Shown here: positions 40,605-49,351 of the stretch, in pieces
Layout of the letters: each line of letters starts with the position of its first letter
How positions within the stretch are numbered: position 1 is the stretch's first letter
Assembly (NCBI RefSeq): GCF_900187565.1
Contig: NZ_FYED01000004.1
Coordinates: 186,001-250,000, forward strand
Reading direction: 5' to 3'
DNA: 64,000 nt
DNA from: Pseudomonas sp. Irchel 3A7
GTDB lineage: Bacteria > Pseudomonadota > Gammaproteobacteria > Pseudomonadales > Pseudomonadaceae
Translations under genes and position numbers: made by a program
Notes under the pieces: generated by a model
Seen by the model: only the letters and a program-made list of their open reading frames with translations
Told to the model about the DNA's origin: nothing
The model's database searches: none

Positions 40605-41579
40605 TCAAAAAATGATCTTGACCCCGCGCCCAAACCGCTCCCGATACACCGACGGCGGCACCCCGACCACGCTGCGAAATGCCACCCGAAAGCTTTCCAC
40701 TGACCGATAACCGCAGCGCTGGGCAATCTGCTCGGTGTTCTGGTTCGTGCTTTCCAGCAGTTCGCGGGCGCGACCCAGGCGTTCGTGTTGCAGCCAGGTC
40801 TTGGGCGACTGGCCGCTGGCTTCGCTGAAACGCCGCAGGAATGTGCGCTCGCTCATGGCCGCTTCGCTGGCCAGGTCGCGCACTTCCAGCGGTTCATGCA
40901 GGCGCTCACGTGCCCATTGCATGACGCGGGAAAGATCGCTGCGCGGCGTAGGACTGACGGGTGTTGGAATGAACTGCGCCTGGCCACCGGTGCGTTGCGG
41001 CGACATCACCAGTCGCCGCGCCACGGTGTTGGCCACCTGGGTGCCGAAATCCCGTGCCACCAGATGCAGGCAGGCGTCGATGCCGGCGGCGCTGCCGGCT
41101 GAAGTGATCAATTGGCCTGAGTCGACATACAACACGTCCGGGTCCACCAGAATGTCGGGAAAACGTTCGGCCAGTTCCGTGGTGTAGCGCCAGTGCGTCG
41201 TGGCGCCGTGACCATTGAGCAAGCCGGTGGCAGCCAGCACGAATACCCCTGAGCAGATCGACAATAACCGCGCGCCCTGGGCATGAGCCTGGCGCAGGGC
41301 TGTGAGCAGCGCTTCGGGCACGGCCGCGTTGCGGTCGCGCCAGCCGGGAATGATGATGGTCCGGGCCTGCCCGAGCAGTTCCAGGCCACCATCGGCCAAT
41401 ACCTGGATGCCGCCCATGGCGCGCATCGGGCCCTGATCGACGGCGACGATTTGATGTTCGTACCAAGGGAAATCGAATTCCGGCCGCGCCAGGCCGAAGA
41501 TCTCCACGGCGATGCCGAATTCGAAGGTACAGAGGCCGTCGTAGGCCAGAATCGCGACCAATCCAGGGGCAGGCTGCAT
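40605..41579 (-). CDS. ftrA: GlxA/FtrA-family AraC-type transcriptional regulator
   Basis: Starting at MQPAPGLVAILAYDGLCTFE (41579), the 324-residue protein has a DJ-1/PfpI-like sensor domain with LLSICSGVFVLAATGLLNGH. A C-terminal AraC DNA-binding domain of two helix-turn-helices follows (PLEVRDLASEAAMSERTFLR, EQIAQRCGYRSVESFRVAFR). An ATG 16 codons upstream is possible. It is divergent from a rhodanese gene, an arrangement typical of FtrA, so it probably controls that gene. Confidence 0.8.
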   Translation of the reverse strand: MQPAPGLVAILAYDGLCTFEFGIAVEIFGLARPEFDFPWYEHQIVAVDQGPMRAMGGIQVLADGGLELLGQARTIIIPGWRDRNAAVPEALLTALRQAHAQGARLLSICSGVFVLAATGLLNGHGATTHWRYTTELAERFPDILVDPDVLYVDSGQLITSAGSAAGIDACLHLVARDFGTQVANTVARRLVMSPQRTGGQAQFIPTPVSPTPRSDLSRVMQWARERLHEPLEVRDLASEAAMSERTFLRRFSEASGQSPKTWLQHERLGRARELLESTNQNTEQIAQRCGYRSVESFRVAFRSVVGVPPSVYRERFGRGVKIIF

Positions 41580-41680
41580 TTGGCGGAAAATTCCCGGTGA
41601 GTGTCTTGTGCGCCACTGTAGCGACAAGTGGCACGCGGATAAAGTCGGTTCACACCCACTGCCACCCCGGAGTACTGCCC

Positions 41681-42115
41681 ATGACCAGCCTGGTCCGCGA
41701 AATTCCCGCCGCCCCGTCGGCCATCGCCCTGATGCATTTCAGCAGCCGTCTGACGTTCGAAACTGACTGTTCCGACGTCCACGGCAGCCGACAGGCCGGC
41801 GAAATCGATTTTGTCCTGCTGGACGTACGTGGCCCGCTGGCGTTCGAGCGCGGTCATGTGCCAGGCGCGATCAATATTCCGGGACGTTTGCTCACGGCCG
41901 ACAGTCTGGCGGCCTATCCGAAAAGCAGTCTGTTCGTGGTCTATTGCGCTGGGCCGCACTGCAATGGCGCGAACAAGGCCGCCGTGAAACTGGCGGCGCT
42001 GGGTTATCCGGTCAAGGAGATGATCGGCGGTGTGACCGGCTGGCTGGATGAAGGGTTTGAGTTGAGTGTTACGGTCCAACGACCTGCCAATACCGTTATC
42101 GGTTGCGAATGCTGA
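41681..42115 (+). CDS. Rhodanese-like sulfurtransferase
   Basis: The ATG at 41681 has GGAG upstream. The 144-residue single-domain protein has FVLLDVRGPLAFERGHVPGA, INIPGRLLT, and an active-site loop beginning at the Cys of VVYCAGPHCNGANKAAVKL, then LGYPVKEMIGGVTGWLDEGF. Such domains carry sulfane sulfur on cysteine. It is divergent from FtrA with about 100 bp between starts. Confidence 0.85.
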   Translation: MTSLVREIPAAPSAIALMHFSSRLTFETDCSDVHGSRQAGEIDFVLLDVRGPLAFERGHVPGAINIPGRLLTADSLAAYPKSSLFVVYCAGPHCNGANKAAVKLAALGYPVKEMIGGVTGWLDEGFELSVTVQRPANTVIGCEC

Positions 42116-42137
42116 TCTTCAGACACTGCTAGTCAAC

Positions 42138-42270
42138 TGTGGCGAGGGAGCTTGCTCCCGCTGGGTCGCGAAGCGGCCCCAATACCTGTGATCACATGGC
42201 ATTAGTCAAACCGCATTCACAGTATTTGCGACTGCTTCGCAGCCGGACGGGAGTAAACTCCCTCGCCACA
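42138..42270. repeat. Inverted repeat of the ggcgagggagcttgctccc type
   Basis: tgtggcgagggagcttgctc ... gggagtaaactccctcgcca encloses a second inverted pair around tcgcgaagcgg and cttcgcagcc. Same family as 52522-52616 but distinct from the gcgagcaggctcgc REPs. Confidence 0.8.
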
Positions 42271-42290
42271 AAAAGCGTTCGCGGCAGTGT

Positions 42291-42932
42291 TCAACGCTTG
42301 GTAGATACCGCCCACCACTCATCCAGCGTCACCTGCAACCAGTCAACGACTGCGGCATGGGCGGCGCTGTCCTGCGGATCCCGAGGCAATGGTGACTCCT
42401 CCGCAAAATGCCGGTTCAGCAGCGCCACCGACTCGGCATTCCACTCCGGATGAAACTGCAAGCCCACCCGCGTCGGGCCTACGCGGTACATCTGCTGTAA
42501 ACACTGTTCGCTGCTGGCCAGCAACTGAGCATCCGGCGGCAGGTCGATGGCGTCTTCGTGCCATTCCAGCACCTTCAGACGCTGACCATCGATAAAGGTA
42601 ACGCATGTCCAACCCGCTTCAGTTCGCTCCATGCGCCGCACATTACCCCCTAGGCCGAGGGCCAGTAACTGTGCCCCCAGGCAAATGGCGAATACGGCCG
42701 CACCTAGCTCCAGACTCTGTGCCAGCCACTGGCGTTCGGCTTCCAGCCATGCAGGCCCGGCATTGGATTCATAGGGCCCGCCCAACAGAATCACTGGCGC
42801 CGCGCTCGCTGAGGGCAGTTGACCGAGGTCGGCGCGAAAGACGTTCAGCTTCACGCCACGGGCGTCGGCCCACGCCGCGATGGCGCCAGGCCCCTCGACG
42901 GGGTGGTGCTGGATCAGGTTCAACTCGGACAT
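42291..42932 (-). CDS. Class I glutamine amidotransferase-like protein
   Basis: The start at 42932 gives MSELNLIQHHPVEGPGAIAA. The 213-residue protein has the oxyanion strand VILLGGPYESNAGPAW, the nucleophile elbow AVFAICLGAQLLALGLGG with Cys, and the catalytic His in VGLQFHPEW. No synthetase domain is fused. Similar stand-alone proteins act on gamma-glutamyl compounds or have unknown partners. Confidence 0.85.
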   Translation of the reverse strand: MSELNLIQHHPVEGPGAIAAWADARGVKLNVFRADLGQLPSASAAPVILLGGPYESNAGPAWLEAERQWLAQSLELGAAVFAICLGAQLLALGLGGNVRRMERTEAGWTCVTFIDGQRLKVLEWHEDAIDLPPDAQLLASSEQCLQQMYRVGPTRVGLQFHPEWNAESVALLNRHFAEESPLPRDPQDSAAHAAVVDWLQVTLDEWWAVSTKR

Positions 42933-43145
42933 CACGCTTTTCTCAAGGCAGATTGGCACTCAATGTGCCGCAAAAAAGGGCTCGTCGCCAGCACGGCTCT
43001 TCAGGCGCAACGCCGCCGAAATCTTGTGCCACCGCCCAAGCCACTCTAGACTGCCGGCCTCTTCGGTCCCTGTCCGCCACAAGCGAACGACCGAAAGCTG
43101 CCTATAAAAGCTGCCAATAATAGCCTCCGCACACAGGAGTTATAA

Positions 43146-43925
43146 ATGAAGAAGCTAGTGATGTTCGGTGCCCTGGCACTGTCGATGTTGTCCCTGACCG
43201 CCGTGGCCGAAGACGCCAAGCCGATCCGCATCGGTATCGAAGCCGGTTACCCGCCATTCTCGATGAAAACCCCTGACGGCAAACTCACCGGTTTCGACGT
43301 CGATATCGGCGACGCGCTGTGCGAGCAGATGAAAGTGAAGTGCACCTGGGTCGAGCAAGAGTTCGACGGCCTGATCCCGGCACTGAAGGTCAAGAAAATC
43401 GACGCCATTCTGTCGTCCATGACCATCACCGATGACCGCAAGAAAAACGTCGATTTCACCATCAAGTATTATCACACCCCAGCGCGTTTCGTGATGAAGG
43501 CAGGTACCGACATCAAGGATCCGCTGACCGAACTCAAAGGCAAGAAGGTCGGTGTGCTGCGCGCCAGTACCCACGACCGCTTCGCCACTGAAGTGCTGGT
43601 GCCGGCCGGTATCGAGCTGGTTCGTTACGGCTCCCAGCAGGAAGCCAACCTGGACATGGTTTCCGGTCGTGTCGACGCGCTGCTGGCCGACTCGGTCAAC
43701 CTCGACGACGGTTTCCTGAAGACCGACGCCGGTAAAGGCTTCGCTTTCGTAGGCCCGACCTATGAAGATGCCAAATACTTCGGCGGCGGCGCCGGTATTG
43801 CTGTGCGCAAAGGCGATAAGGAACTGGCGGACAAATTCAACACCGCCATCACCGAAATCCGCGCCAACGGCAAGTACAAGCAAGTGCAGGACAAGTATTT
43901 CGATTTTGACGTTTACGGCCATTAA
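43146..43925 (+). CDS. Periplasmic basic amino acid-binding protein (AotJ/ArgT-like)
   Basis: A signal peptide ([21 protein letters not shown]) precedes a type 3 solute-binding domain in this 259-residue protein: [56 protein letters not shown] and [16 protein letters not shown]. This fits the lysine/arginine/ornithine group. AGGAG lies 8 bp before the ATG. No permease or ATPase gene follows: a terminator is 10 bp downstream, so it is an orphan binding protein that must use components encoded elsewhere. Confidence 0.85.
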   Translation: MKKLVMFGALALSMLSLTAVAEDAKPIRIGIEAGYPPFSMKTPDGKLTGFDVDIGDALCEQMKVKCTWVEQEFDGLIPALKVKKIDAILSSMTITDDRKKNVDFTIKYYHTPARFVMKAGTDIKDPLTELKGKKVGVLRASTHDRFATEVLVPAGIELVRYGSQQEANLDMVSGRVDALLADSVNLDDGFLKTDAGKGFAFVGPTYEDAKYFGGGAGIAVRKGDKELADKFNTAITEIRANGKYKQVQDKYFDFDVYGH

Positions 43926-43934
43926 TACGCCGTA

Positions 43935-43973
43935 GAAAAAAGTGGCCCCGTTGATGCGGTGGCCACTTTTTTT
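43935..43973 (+). terminator. Rho-independent terminator of the binding-protein gene
   Basis: gaaaaaagtggcc pairs with ggccactttttttat across a 13-base loop, directly after the stop. Confidence 0.9.
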
Positions 43974-43997
43974 ATGATTTCTATTTCAGAAGAGAAA

Positions 43998-44090
43998 CCT
44001 GTGGGAGCGGGCTTGCCCGCGATGGCGGTGTAACTGGCGTTGATGTTATGCCTGATCTGGCCCCATCGCGGGCAAGCCCGCTCCCACAGG
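43998..44090. repeat. REP doublet, gcgggcttgcccgc subtype
   Basis: cctgtgggagcgggcttgcc ... ggcaagcccgctcccacagg with a 45-bp spacer. The central bases (GGGCTTGCCC) define a subtype shared with 45248-45319. Confidence 0.9.
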
Positions 44091-44107
44091 TTATCTGAGG
44101 AGCCAAA

Positions 44108-45220
44108 ATGCAACGCATCGACCACCCACTGCCCTGGAGCCACCTCGGAACCGAGCGCACCCTCAGCGTCTTTCGTTATGGCACCGGCACGCGCAAGGTC
44201 TACATCCAGGCCAGTCTGCACGCCGATGAGTTGCCGGGCATGCGCACGGCCTGGGAATTGAAGAAGCGCCTGACCGAGCTGGAAAGCCAGGGGCAGTTGC
44301 AAGGGGTGATCGAGCTGGTGCCGGTGGCCAACCCCATCGGTCTCGATCAGCACTTGCAAGGCAGCCACATGGGGCGTTTCGAACTCGGCAGTGGCAAGAA
44401 CTTCAATCGCGCATTCGTCGAACTCAGTGCCCCGGTGGCGCAGTTGATTGGTGATCGTCTGGGCAGTGATGCCGAGGCCAATATCGCACTGATCCGCCAG
44501 ACCATGGGCCAAGTGCTCGACGGCTTGCCGGCTCCGGCTTCAGAACTGGAGGCGATGCATCGTTTGTTGCTGCGTCATGCCTGCGACGCCGACATCACCC
44601 TCGACCTGCATTGCGACTTCGACGCGGCGATTCATATTTACGCCTTGCCGCAACACTGGCCGCAGTGGCGATCCCTGGCGGCGCGTTTGAAAGCCGGCGT
44701 GGCGCTGCTGTGTGAAGACTCCGGCGGCAGCTCTTTCGATGAGTCCTGTTCCTCGCCATGGTTGCGCCTGGCCAGGGCCTTCCCCGACGCGGCGATTCCA
44801 CCGGCCAACCTGGCGACCACCCTGGAACTGGGCAGCATGGGCGACACTCGGGTCGACCAGGCACAAGCCAATTGCGAGGCGATTCTGGGCTTTCTCGCTG
44901 GGCAGGGTTTCATCAAGGGCACCTGGCCGGCGGCGCCGGATGAATGCTGCGAGGGCATGCCGTTCGAAGGCACCCAATACCTGTTCGCACCCCATCACGG
45001 GGTGGTCAGTTTTCTGCGCGAGGCCGGTGAATGGGTGGAGAAGGGCGATGCACTGTTTGAAGTGGTCGACCCGTTGAACGACAAGGTCACTACCGTGCGG
45101 GCGGGCACCAGTGGCGTGTTGTTTGCTATCGATCGCGGGCGCTATACGCAACCGGGGACCTGGCAGGCGAAGGTGGCGGGGCGTGAGCCGATTCGGGTGG
45201 GCAAACTGATTAACGACTGA
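44108..45220 (+). CDS. M14-family succinylglutamate desuccinylase/aspartoacylase-like protein (AotO-like)
   Basis: The 370-residue protein has a zinc-binding YIQASLHADELPGMRTA (H-x-x-E) and ITLDLHCDFDAAIHIY with the third ligand His, as in AstE/AspA enzymes. A C-terminal barrel (FAPHHGVVSFLREAGEWVEKGDALFE) follows. It resembles AotO, the desuccinylase-like protein in the P. aeruginosa aot operon. Here it follows an orphan AotJ-like protein but is separated from it by a terminator and a REP doublet. Confidence 0.8.
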   Translation: MQRIDHPLPWSHLGTERTLSVFRYGTGTRKVYIQASLHADELPGMRTAWELKKRLTELESQGQLQGVIELVPVANPIGLDQHLQGSHMGRFELGSGKNFNRAFVELSAPVAQLIGDRLGSDAEANIALIRQTMGQVLDGLPAPASELEAMHRLLLRHACDADITLDLHCDFDAAIHIYALPQHWPQWRSLAARLKAGVALLCEDSGGSSFDESCSSPWLRLARAFPDAAIPPANLATTLELGSMGDTRVDQAQANCEAILGFLAGQGFIKGTWPAAPDECCEGMPFEGTQYLFAPHHGVVSFLREAGEWVEKGDALFEVVDPLNDKVTTVRAGTSGVLFAIDRGRYTQPGTWQAKVAGREPIRVGKLIND

Positions 45221-45247
45221 TCCGGAGATTGACGCTGTTTCATTCGA

Positions 45248-45319
45248 CCTCATCGCGGGCAAGCCCGCTCCCACAGAGGCGTGCAAAACCTGTGGGAGCG
45301 GGCTTGCCCGCGATGAGGC
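45248..45319. repeat. REP doublet, gcgggcttgcccgc subtype
   Basis: ctcatcgcgggcaagcccgc ... tgtgggagcgggcttgcccg with a 20-bp spacer. Confidence 0.9.
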
Positions 45320-45401
45320 ACTCGGCTTCACCTGAAATGTCCCTGCCTGTCTCACAGTGTTAGGCTCTGCCCCGAATCCTGCGCACTGTGAAGGAAGGCT
45401 T

Positions 45402-46118
45402 ATGTTGAAGATTCTCGCTCTGCTCACGCTGCTGGCATCCGCCGCTGTCCACGCTCAAACCCCGCTGCAAACCGACCTGCCGCTCAAATACCTGGAACAG
45501 GCCAACCCCGAATCCCGCGATCAGCCCCTGGTGATTTTCCTCCACGGGTACGGCAGTAACGAGCAGGACCTGTTCGGCATCAAGGATGAGCTGCCCGCAC
45601 AATTCAACTACCTGTCGGTGCGGGCGCCGATGGTGATGGAAGAGGGCCGCTACCAGTGGTTTCGCAAGAAGGGTGAAGGTGCCTACAACGGTGAGACCGA
45701 CGATCTGAAGTCCAGCGGCCAGTTACTGCTGGATTTCGTCGTACAAGCGGCGCGCAAGTATCACACCGAACCGAACAGGGTGTTTCTGGTGGGATTCAGC
45801 CAGGGCGCGATCATGTCTTACGAAGTCGCCCTGCGGCATCCCGAGGCCGTGGGCGGGATCGCCGCGTTGAGCGGGCGGATTCTGCCGGTGCTCAGGTCCG
45901 AATTGAAACCGGATGAAAAACGCCAGTCACTGGCGATTTTCATCGGTCATGGCACCGCGGACAAACGCCTGCCGTACAGCGACGGCACCGAGGCCAACAG
46001 CCTGTTGCAGAGCATCTCACTCGAGCCCGAGTTTCACGCGTATCAAGGTGTTGGCCATAGCATCAGCGCCGAAGAGATACAGGATTTGAGTGCCTGGTTG
46101 CAGCGCCTCAACCCTTGA
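45402..46118 (+). CDS. Exported phospholipase/carboxylesterase-family alpha/beta hydrolase
   Basis: The ATG at 45402 has AAGGAAGG upstream and opens a signal peptide (MLKILALLTLLASAAVHAQ). The 238-residue protein has LVIFLHGYGSNEQDLFGI (oxyanion region), LVGFSQGAIMSYEVAL (nucleophile Ser), IGHGTADKRLPYSDG (Asp) and GVGHSISAEEI (His). The family is YpfH/LysoPL-like esterases. A periplasmic or secreted esterase is likely; substrate unknown. Confidence 0.85.
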   Translation: MLKILALLTLLASAAVHAQTPLQTDLPLKYLEQANPESRDQPLVIFLHGYGSNEQDLFGIKDELPAQFNYLSVRAPMVMEEGRYQWFRKKGEGAYNGETDDLKSSGQLLLDFVVQAARKYHTEPNRVFLVGFSQGAIMSYEVALRHPEAVGGIAALSGRILPVLRSELKPDEKRQSLAIFIGHGTADKRLPYSDGTEANSLLQSISLEPEFHAYQGVGHSISAEEIQDLSAWLQRLNP

Positions 46119-46121
46119 TGT

Positions 46122-46694
46122 TTATTTGCCGCTGACGATCTGCTTGATCAGCGTCTCATGGGCTGCCATGTCGCCGGGGCGGGAAATGACCTGGATCACG
46201 ATCATGCGGTTGCCGGACGCCGCCATCAGCGTGGTGTTGAGGGTCATGCCGCCACCCTGGCTGGCGGTGCTGTCGACCTGACGCACACCCAACCCGGTAC
46301 TTTTCAGAGTCAGGCTTTTTTCGCTGAGCTTGTTGTAGTCCGGCAGCGCCTTGCGTTGCGCCGCGTCGAAGTCGGCCACGGTGCCGTCGAGAAACGCACC
46401 GTCGTTGTCCTTGACCTTGGTGCCATCCGGCAGGCTGTTTTCAGCCGCGATCACCACGGTCTTGGTCGTTTCGTTGGCATACATGGTTCCGCTTGCACCG
46501 GTAGGGCTGCTTGGCAGCGCGTTGGCAACGAAGCCCTTTGGCAGGGTGAACGTGAACTTGCCGCCGAGCATCGAGACTTTCTGTGTCGATGCCGCTTCTT
46601 TGGCCGGGGCCTTGGCCGCCTGCGCATTCAAAGCCCCCAATGTGGCGACCGCCGCCAGCAACAGGACAACGGCTTTTTTACTCAACAGTGACAT
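46122..46694 (-). CDS. Exported hypothetical protein (190 aa)
   Basis: A signal peptide (MSLLSKKAVVLLLAAVATLG..., cleavage near AQAA) follows GGAGATTCACCC. The mature part has GKFTFTLPKGFVA, VVIAAENSLPDGTKVKDND and a C-terminal NRMIVIQVISRPGDM. The fold pattern (short beta-alpha domain binding a surface) loosely recalls DcrB/PsbP-like proteins, but I do not assign it. It converges on the esterase gene, with 3 bp between the stops. Confidence 0.6.
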   Translation of the reverse strand: MSLLSKKAVVLLLAAVATLGALNAQAAKAPAKEAASTQKVSMLGGKFTFTLPKGFVANALPSSPTGASGTMYANETTKTVVIAAENSLPDGTKVKDNDGAFLDGTVADFDAAQRKALPDYNKLSEKSLTLKSTGLGVRQVDSTASQGGGMTLNTTLMAASGNRMIVIQVISRPGDMAAHETLIKQIVSGK

Positions 46695-46780
46695 GGGTGA
46701 ATCTCCAGGGATGGTCGCGCAGTGGGGCGGCGATCATCCCATGGAGGTTGGCGGGCATTCCAGTGTGGGGTAACGGACGG

Positions 46781-46921
46781 TCATTGGTGCTCAGGAAGGG
46801 CTGATGTAGCAACCTCAATAGCGTTCTGAAGCTCATTAGCTGCATTCAGGTTGCGGTCACCAATGTAAATCAGGATTTGCCGGAGTTCCGCCCGCGCTTC
46901 GGGCCTCCACTCAACCTGCAT
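46781..46921 (-). pseudogene. Truncated ParE/RelE-type toxin gene
   Basis: The ATG at 46921 overlaps the antitoxin stop region by 11 bases, the standard TA arrangement. It encodes MQVEWRPEARAELRQILIYI, then GDRNLNAANELQNAIEVATS and ALPEHQ followed by TGA. The N-terminal half is plainly ParE/RelE-like, but the protein stops after 46 residues, where family members run to about 95-100 and continue with a PGTRE-type segment. The sequence beyond the stop does not restore that segment in any frame I could read, so the 3' half is lost rather than frameshifted. Confidence 0.75.
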
Positions 46922-47102
46922 CGCGCTTGTTGCGCTTTGACTCCAGAAGGGCGCGCATTTCTGCCATCACCTGATCATGGGGGATGCTCGGCCGCGGATC
47001 ATCCAGCGAAGCCTGTACCTTGGCGCGGAACCAGCGATCATAACTGGCGGCCTGCTCTTCGGTTTCAAACTCTGAAACGATGGGGGAAAGTTCGGTGCTC
47101 AT
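46911..47102 (-). CDS. ParD/RelB-like antitoxin
   Basis: The 63-residue protein MSTELSPIVSEFETEEQAAS... continues YDRWFRAKVQASLDDPRPSI and HDQVMAEMRALLESKRNK. This is the pattern of small StbD/RelB/ParD antitoxins in Pseudomonas: short N-terminal DNA-binding part and a C-terminal toxin-wrapping helix. The start at 47102 is preferred over an ATG six codons upstream because GGAGATC precedes it. Its partner toxin is truncated, so this copy may now serve only as a regulator or as protection against a related toxin. Confidence 0.75.
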   Translation of the reverse strand: MSTELSPIVSEFETEEQAASYDRWFRAKVQASLDDPRPSIPHDQVMAEMRALLESKRNKRDAG

Positions 47103-47339
47103 GGTGATCTCCAGGATCAATGGAAAGCAGTCTATTCGGAATGTGAAGTGTTGTCGTCGCTGTCTCGATGAAGTACTCCCTGCCCAAGCGCGGGAGCGCT
47201 TACTCCACCCGATTCAAATCCTAAGCTGCACATTTCCGACCGCCAACCTTCAAAAGACGTCGGATATTTCCGCGATCCTTTTACGAAGTATCCGTTGTAG
47301 GAAGACTGCCGGAGTTGCTGGGTGTACGCAGTTGTTGGG

Positions 47340-48257
47340 CTACTCGTGCGAAACGATCGAGGGTGTTGCAGGCGTTTTGATCGTCGATTGCGAAGTGGCG
47401 ATGACCGCACCGGCAATAATCAGTAATGCGGGGATCATCAGGAGCGGGCTGGCGTGGCTGCGCCCGACAACGATCAGCAGCAGGGTGGAAATCAGCGGGG
47501 CCAGGTAGGACAGCGCGCCCAAAGTGGCCAGGTTGCCATGTTTGGTGGCGTGGTCCCAGGCAAAAAACGCCAGTCCCGCCGGTCCCAGCCCGAGAACGAC
47601 AAGCGCTGCCCACTGACGCGCGTCGGGCCACACCGTGGTCTCGAAAGCCAGGTGACAGACCAGGCCGCCCACCGCAGACATGCCGCAGATGCCCCCGATG
47701 ATGCTGCTCGGCACTTCCTTGAAGCGACGGTTGAACACCGAATAACCGGCCCAGATCAAGGCACAGCCGAACGCCGCGAGGTATCCGGGGATCGGCATCG
47801 CGGCGGCGGAGTCCGACCCGCGTTGCTGCATGATGAACGCCGTGCCCGCCAGGCCCAGCAGGGCGCCGAGTACCTGGCGCTTGTGCAGCTTCTCCGCGGC
47901 GGCGAAGGCCGACAGCAGCACCAATAACAGCGGCCACAGGTAATTGATCAGGCTGGCTTCGGCCGCCGGCGCGGCCTTGAGGGCGAAAAAGTACAGCGCG
48001 TGATAAACGAAGATGCCGACAAAGCCCGTCGCCCATACCGCCCAGGGTTGGCGCCAGCTGTTGAACCCGCTGATACCGTGGCGTCCCAGGATGAGCAGGC
48101 TGGCGATAAACGCCACGCCGAAGCTCAGGGTCAACACTTCAAACGGCGGCAGGCCTTCGGTGAGGGTGGTCAGTAACGCCAGGCAGGACCAGAGAAAGAT
48201 CGCGATCACGCCGACCGCGGTGGCGGAGTGGGCACTACGGACGCGAGACGTGGCCAT
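47340..48257 (-). CDS. EamA-family (DMT) transporter
   Basis: The start at 48257 (MATSRVRSAHSATAVGVIAI) follows AAGGAAC. The 305-residue protein has ten membrane segments in two EamA halves, with NYLWPLLLVLLSAF closing the first and LSYLAPLISTLLLIVVG in the second. It is a drug/metabolite exporter-type protein; substrate not predictable. The frame stays open far upstream but that part lies in the neighbouring gene and is not coding. Confidence 0.85.
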   Translation of the reverse strand: MATSRVRSAHSATAVGVIAIFLWSCLALLTTLTEGLPPFEVLTLSFGVAFIASLLILGRHGISGFNSWRQPWAVWATGFVGIFVYHALYFFALKAAPAAEASLINYLWPLLLVLLSAFAAAEKLHKRQVLGALLGLAGTAFIMQQRGSDSAAAMPIPGYLAAFGCALIWAGYSVFNRRFKEVPSSIIGGICGMSAVGGLVCHLAFETTVWPDARQWAALVVLGLGPAGLAFFAWDHATKHGNLATLGALSYLAPLISTLLLIVVGRSHASPLLMIPALLIIAGAVIATSQSTIKTPATPSIVSHE

Positions 48258-48313
48258 GTCTGTTCCTTCAGTCGTTGAACGGGCGCCTTCCTTGCCCGAT
48301 GACCTGATGCAGC

Positions 48314-49111
48314 TTAGCGCTTGATCGCGGTTCGTCCAGCGTCCGCCGTCACCGGGCCGACAGGCCGCGCCAGCAGGCGCTTGGTCACGCCCAGCATCGC
48401 CACCGACACGGCCATGCCGAGGGCAAACGCGCTCATCCCCATGTCGGGTAACGCCAGCGCCAATACCAGGCAGAACGCCGAGAATGAATACATACCGGTC
48501 GCCGTTGCGCGCAGCAGGGCAGCGGTAAACGCCGGGCCACGGGTTTGCTGGGAGAACACTGCCATTACGCTGCCCAATACCGGGAACACCGCAAGCAGCC
48601 CGCTCCAGCGGTCGCCGACGGTGCTGGCGAGCAGGGTAACGGCCAGGGTCAGCAGCGCGCCGGCGACCATGCGCAGCAGCAGTTTGTCGGACTTCGGCGC
48701 CGGGCCGGAAACGATCGGTTGCACCGAGGGGAACAGGTAGGGCGCGGCCAAAAGGGCAGAGGCGGCGGCAAGCACGGATACCAGCAGTGACGGCGGGATC
48801 AACGACAGCACCACGGCGACCACCGCCCAGACTGACAGCGAAATCGTCAGCGCCAGCGGCCATTGCGCTCTCTGGGCGACCTGCGCATAGGTGACGCAGA
48901 AGGCGATCATCGCGAACATGGCCGACAGCGCCGCCAGGGCCGATTGTGCGGCGAACAGTTCGCCCTGTTCGATGGCCAGGAAGAACAGAATCGGCCCGAC
49001 CACCACCGGCAACCCGGACAACCAACCCGCCACGCTCGGCCCCCAGCGTTTGCCGGCGAGGGAAATCAGCAGCAGGAAACCTGGAATCACCAGCAGTTTG
49101 AGCATCAGCAC
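48314..49111 (-). CDS. Polytopic membrane protein with internal duplication
   Basis: The GTG at 49111 follows GGAGA at 7 bp; an ATG two codons later is possible. The 265-residue protein has about nine membrane segments. Two related blocks occur, WGPSVAGWLSGLPVVVGPIL (about residue 24) and RWSGLLAVFPVLGSVMAVFS (about residue 170), each followed by a polar turn and an Ala-rich helix, which suggests a duplicated half. The pattern resembles GlpM-like membrane proteins. No function is assigned. Confidence 0.6.
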   Translation of the reverse strand: MLMLKLLVIPGFLLLISLAGKRWGPSVAGWLSGLPVVVGPILFFLAIEQGELFAAQSALAALSAMFAMIAFCVTYAQVAQRAQWPLALTISLSVWAVVAVVLSLIPPSLLVSVLAAASALLAAPYLFPSVQPIVSGPAPKSDKLLLRMVAGALLTLAVTLLASTVGDRWSGLLAVFPVLGSVMAVFSQQTRGPAFTAALLRATATGMYSFSAFCLVLALALPDMGMSAFALGMAVSVAMLGVTKRLLARPVGPVTADAGRTAIKR

Positions 49112-49154
49112 GCGTACGTCTCCAACCTGTGTCAGGCGTCAACACTATCAGGTG

Positions 49155-49169
49155 TACACAATTTGTGTA
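49155..49169. promoter_or_regulatory. Perfect palindrome, likely operator
   Basis: TACACAA-T-TTGTGTA, overlapping a second 8-bp palindrome TGTATACA (49166-49173). It lies 44 bp upstream of the 49111 start. Such TTGTGTA/TGTATACA sites are typical of GntR-family operators. Confidence 0.5.
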
Positions 49170-49184
49170 TACAAAAACCATTCC

Positions 49185-49285
49185 TGTAGGAGCGAGCTTG
49201 CTCGCGAAAAACGCTCAGGCACTGCGGTCATCCAGACAGCACACGTGATCGTTGGAATCCATCGCGAGCAGAGCTCGCTCCTACA
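49185..49285. repeat. REP doublet (REPIN-like)
   Basis: tgtaggagcgagcttgctcg ... gcgagcagagctcgctccta. The second arm carries a two-base insertion. Confidence 0.85.
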
Positions 49286-49351
49286 CAGGGTTTTGTGTGT
49301 GCGCCGAACCGTCTAATCTGGGTGCCTTCCCACCTGTTGATGGACCATCGC

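Noticed and set aside
47121..47339. tRNA remnant suggested by a gattcaaatcc word on the plus strand
   Set aside because: Neither the T-arm stem nor an acceptor stem could be formed around it.
47340..49181. A 613-codon minus-strand frame that would fuse the EamA transporter to a long N-terminal extension
   Set aside because: The EamA protein begins at 48257 with a good ribosome binding site. The extension runs out of frame through the 265-residue membrane protein and has no domain.
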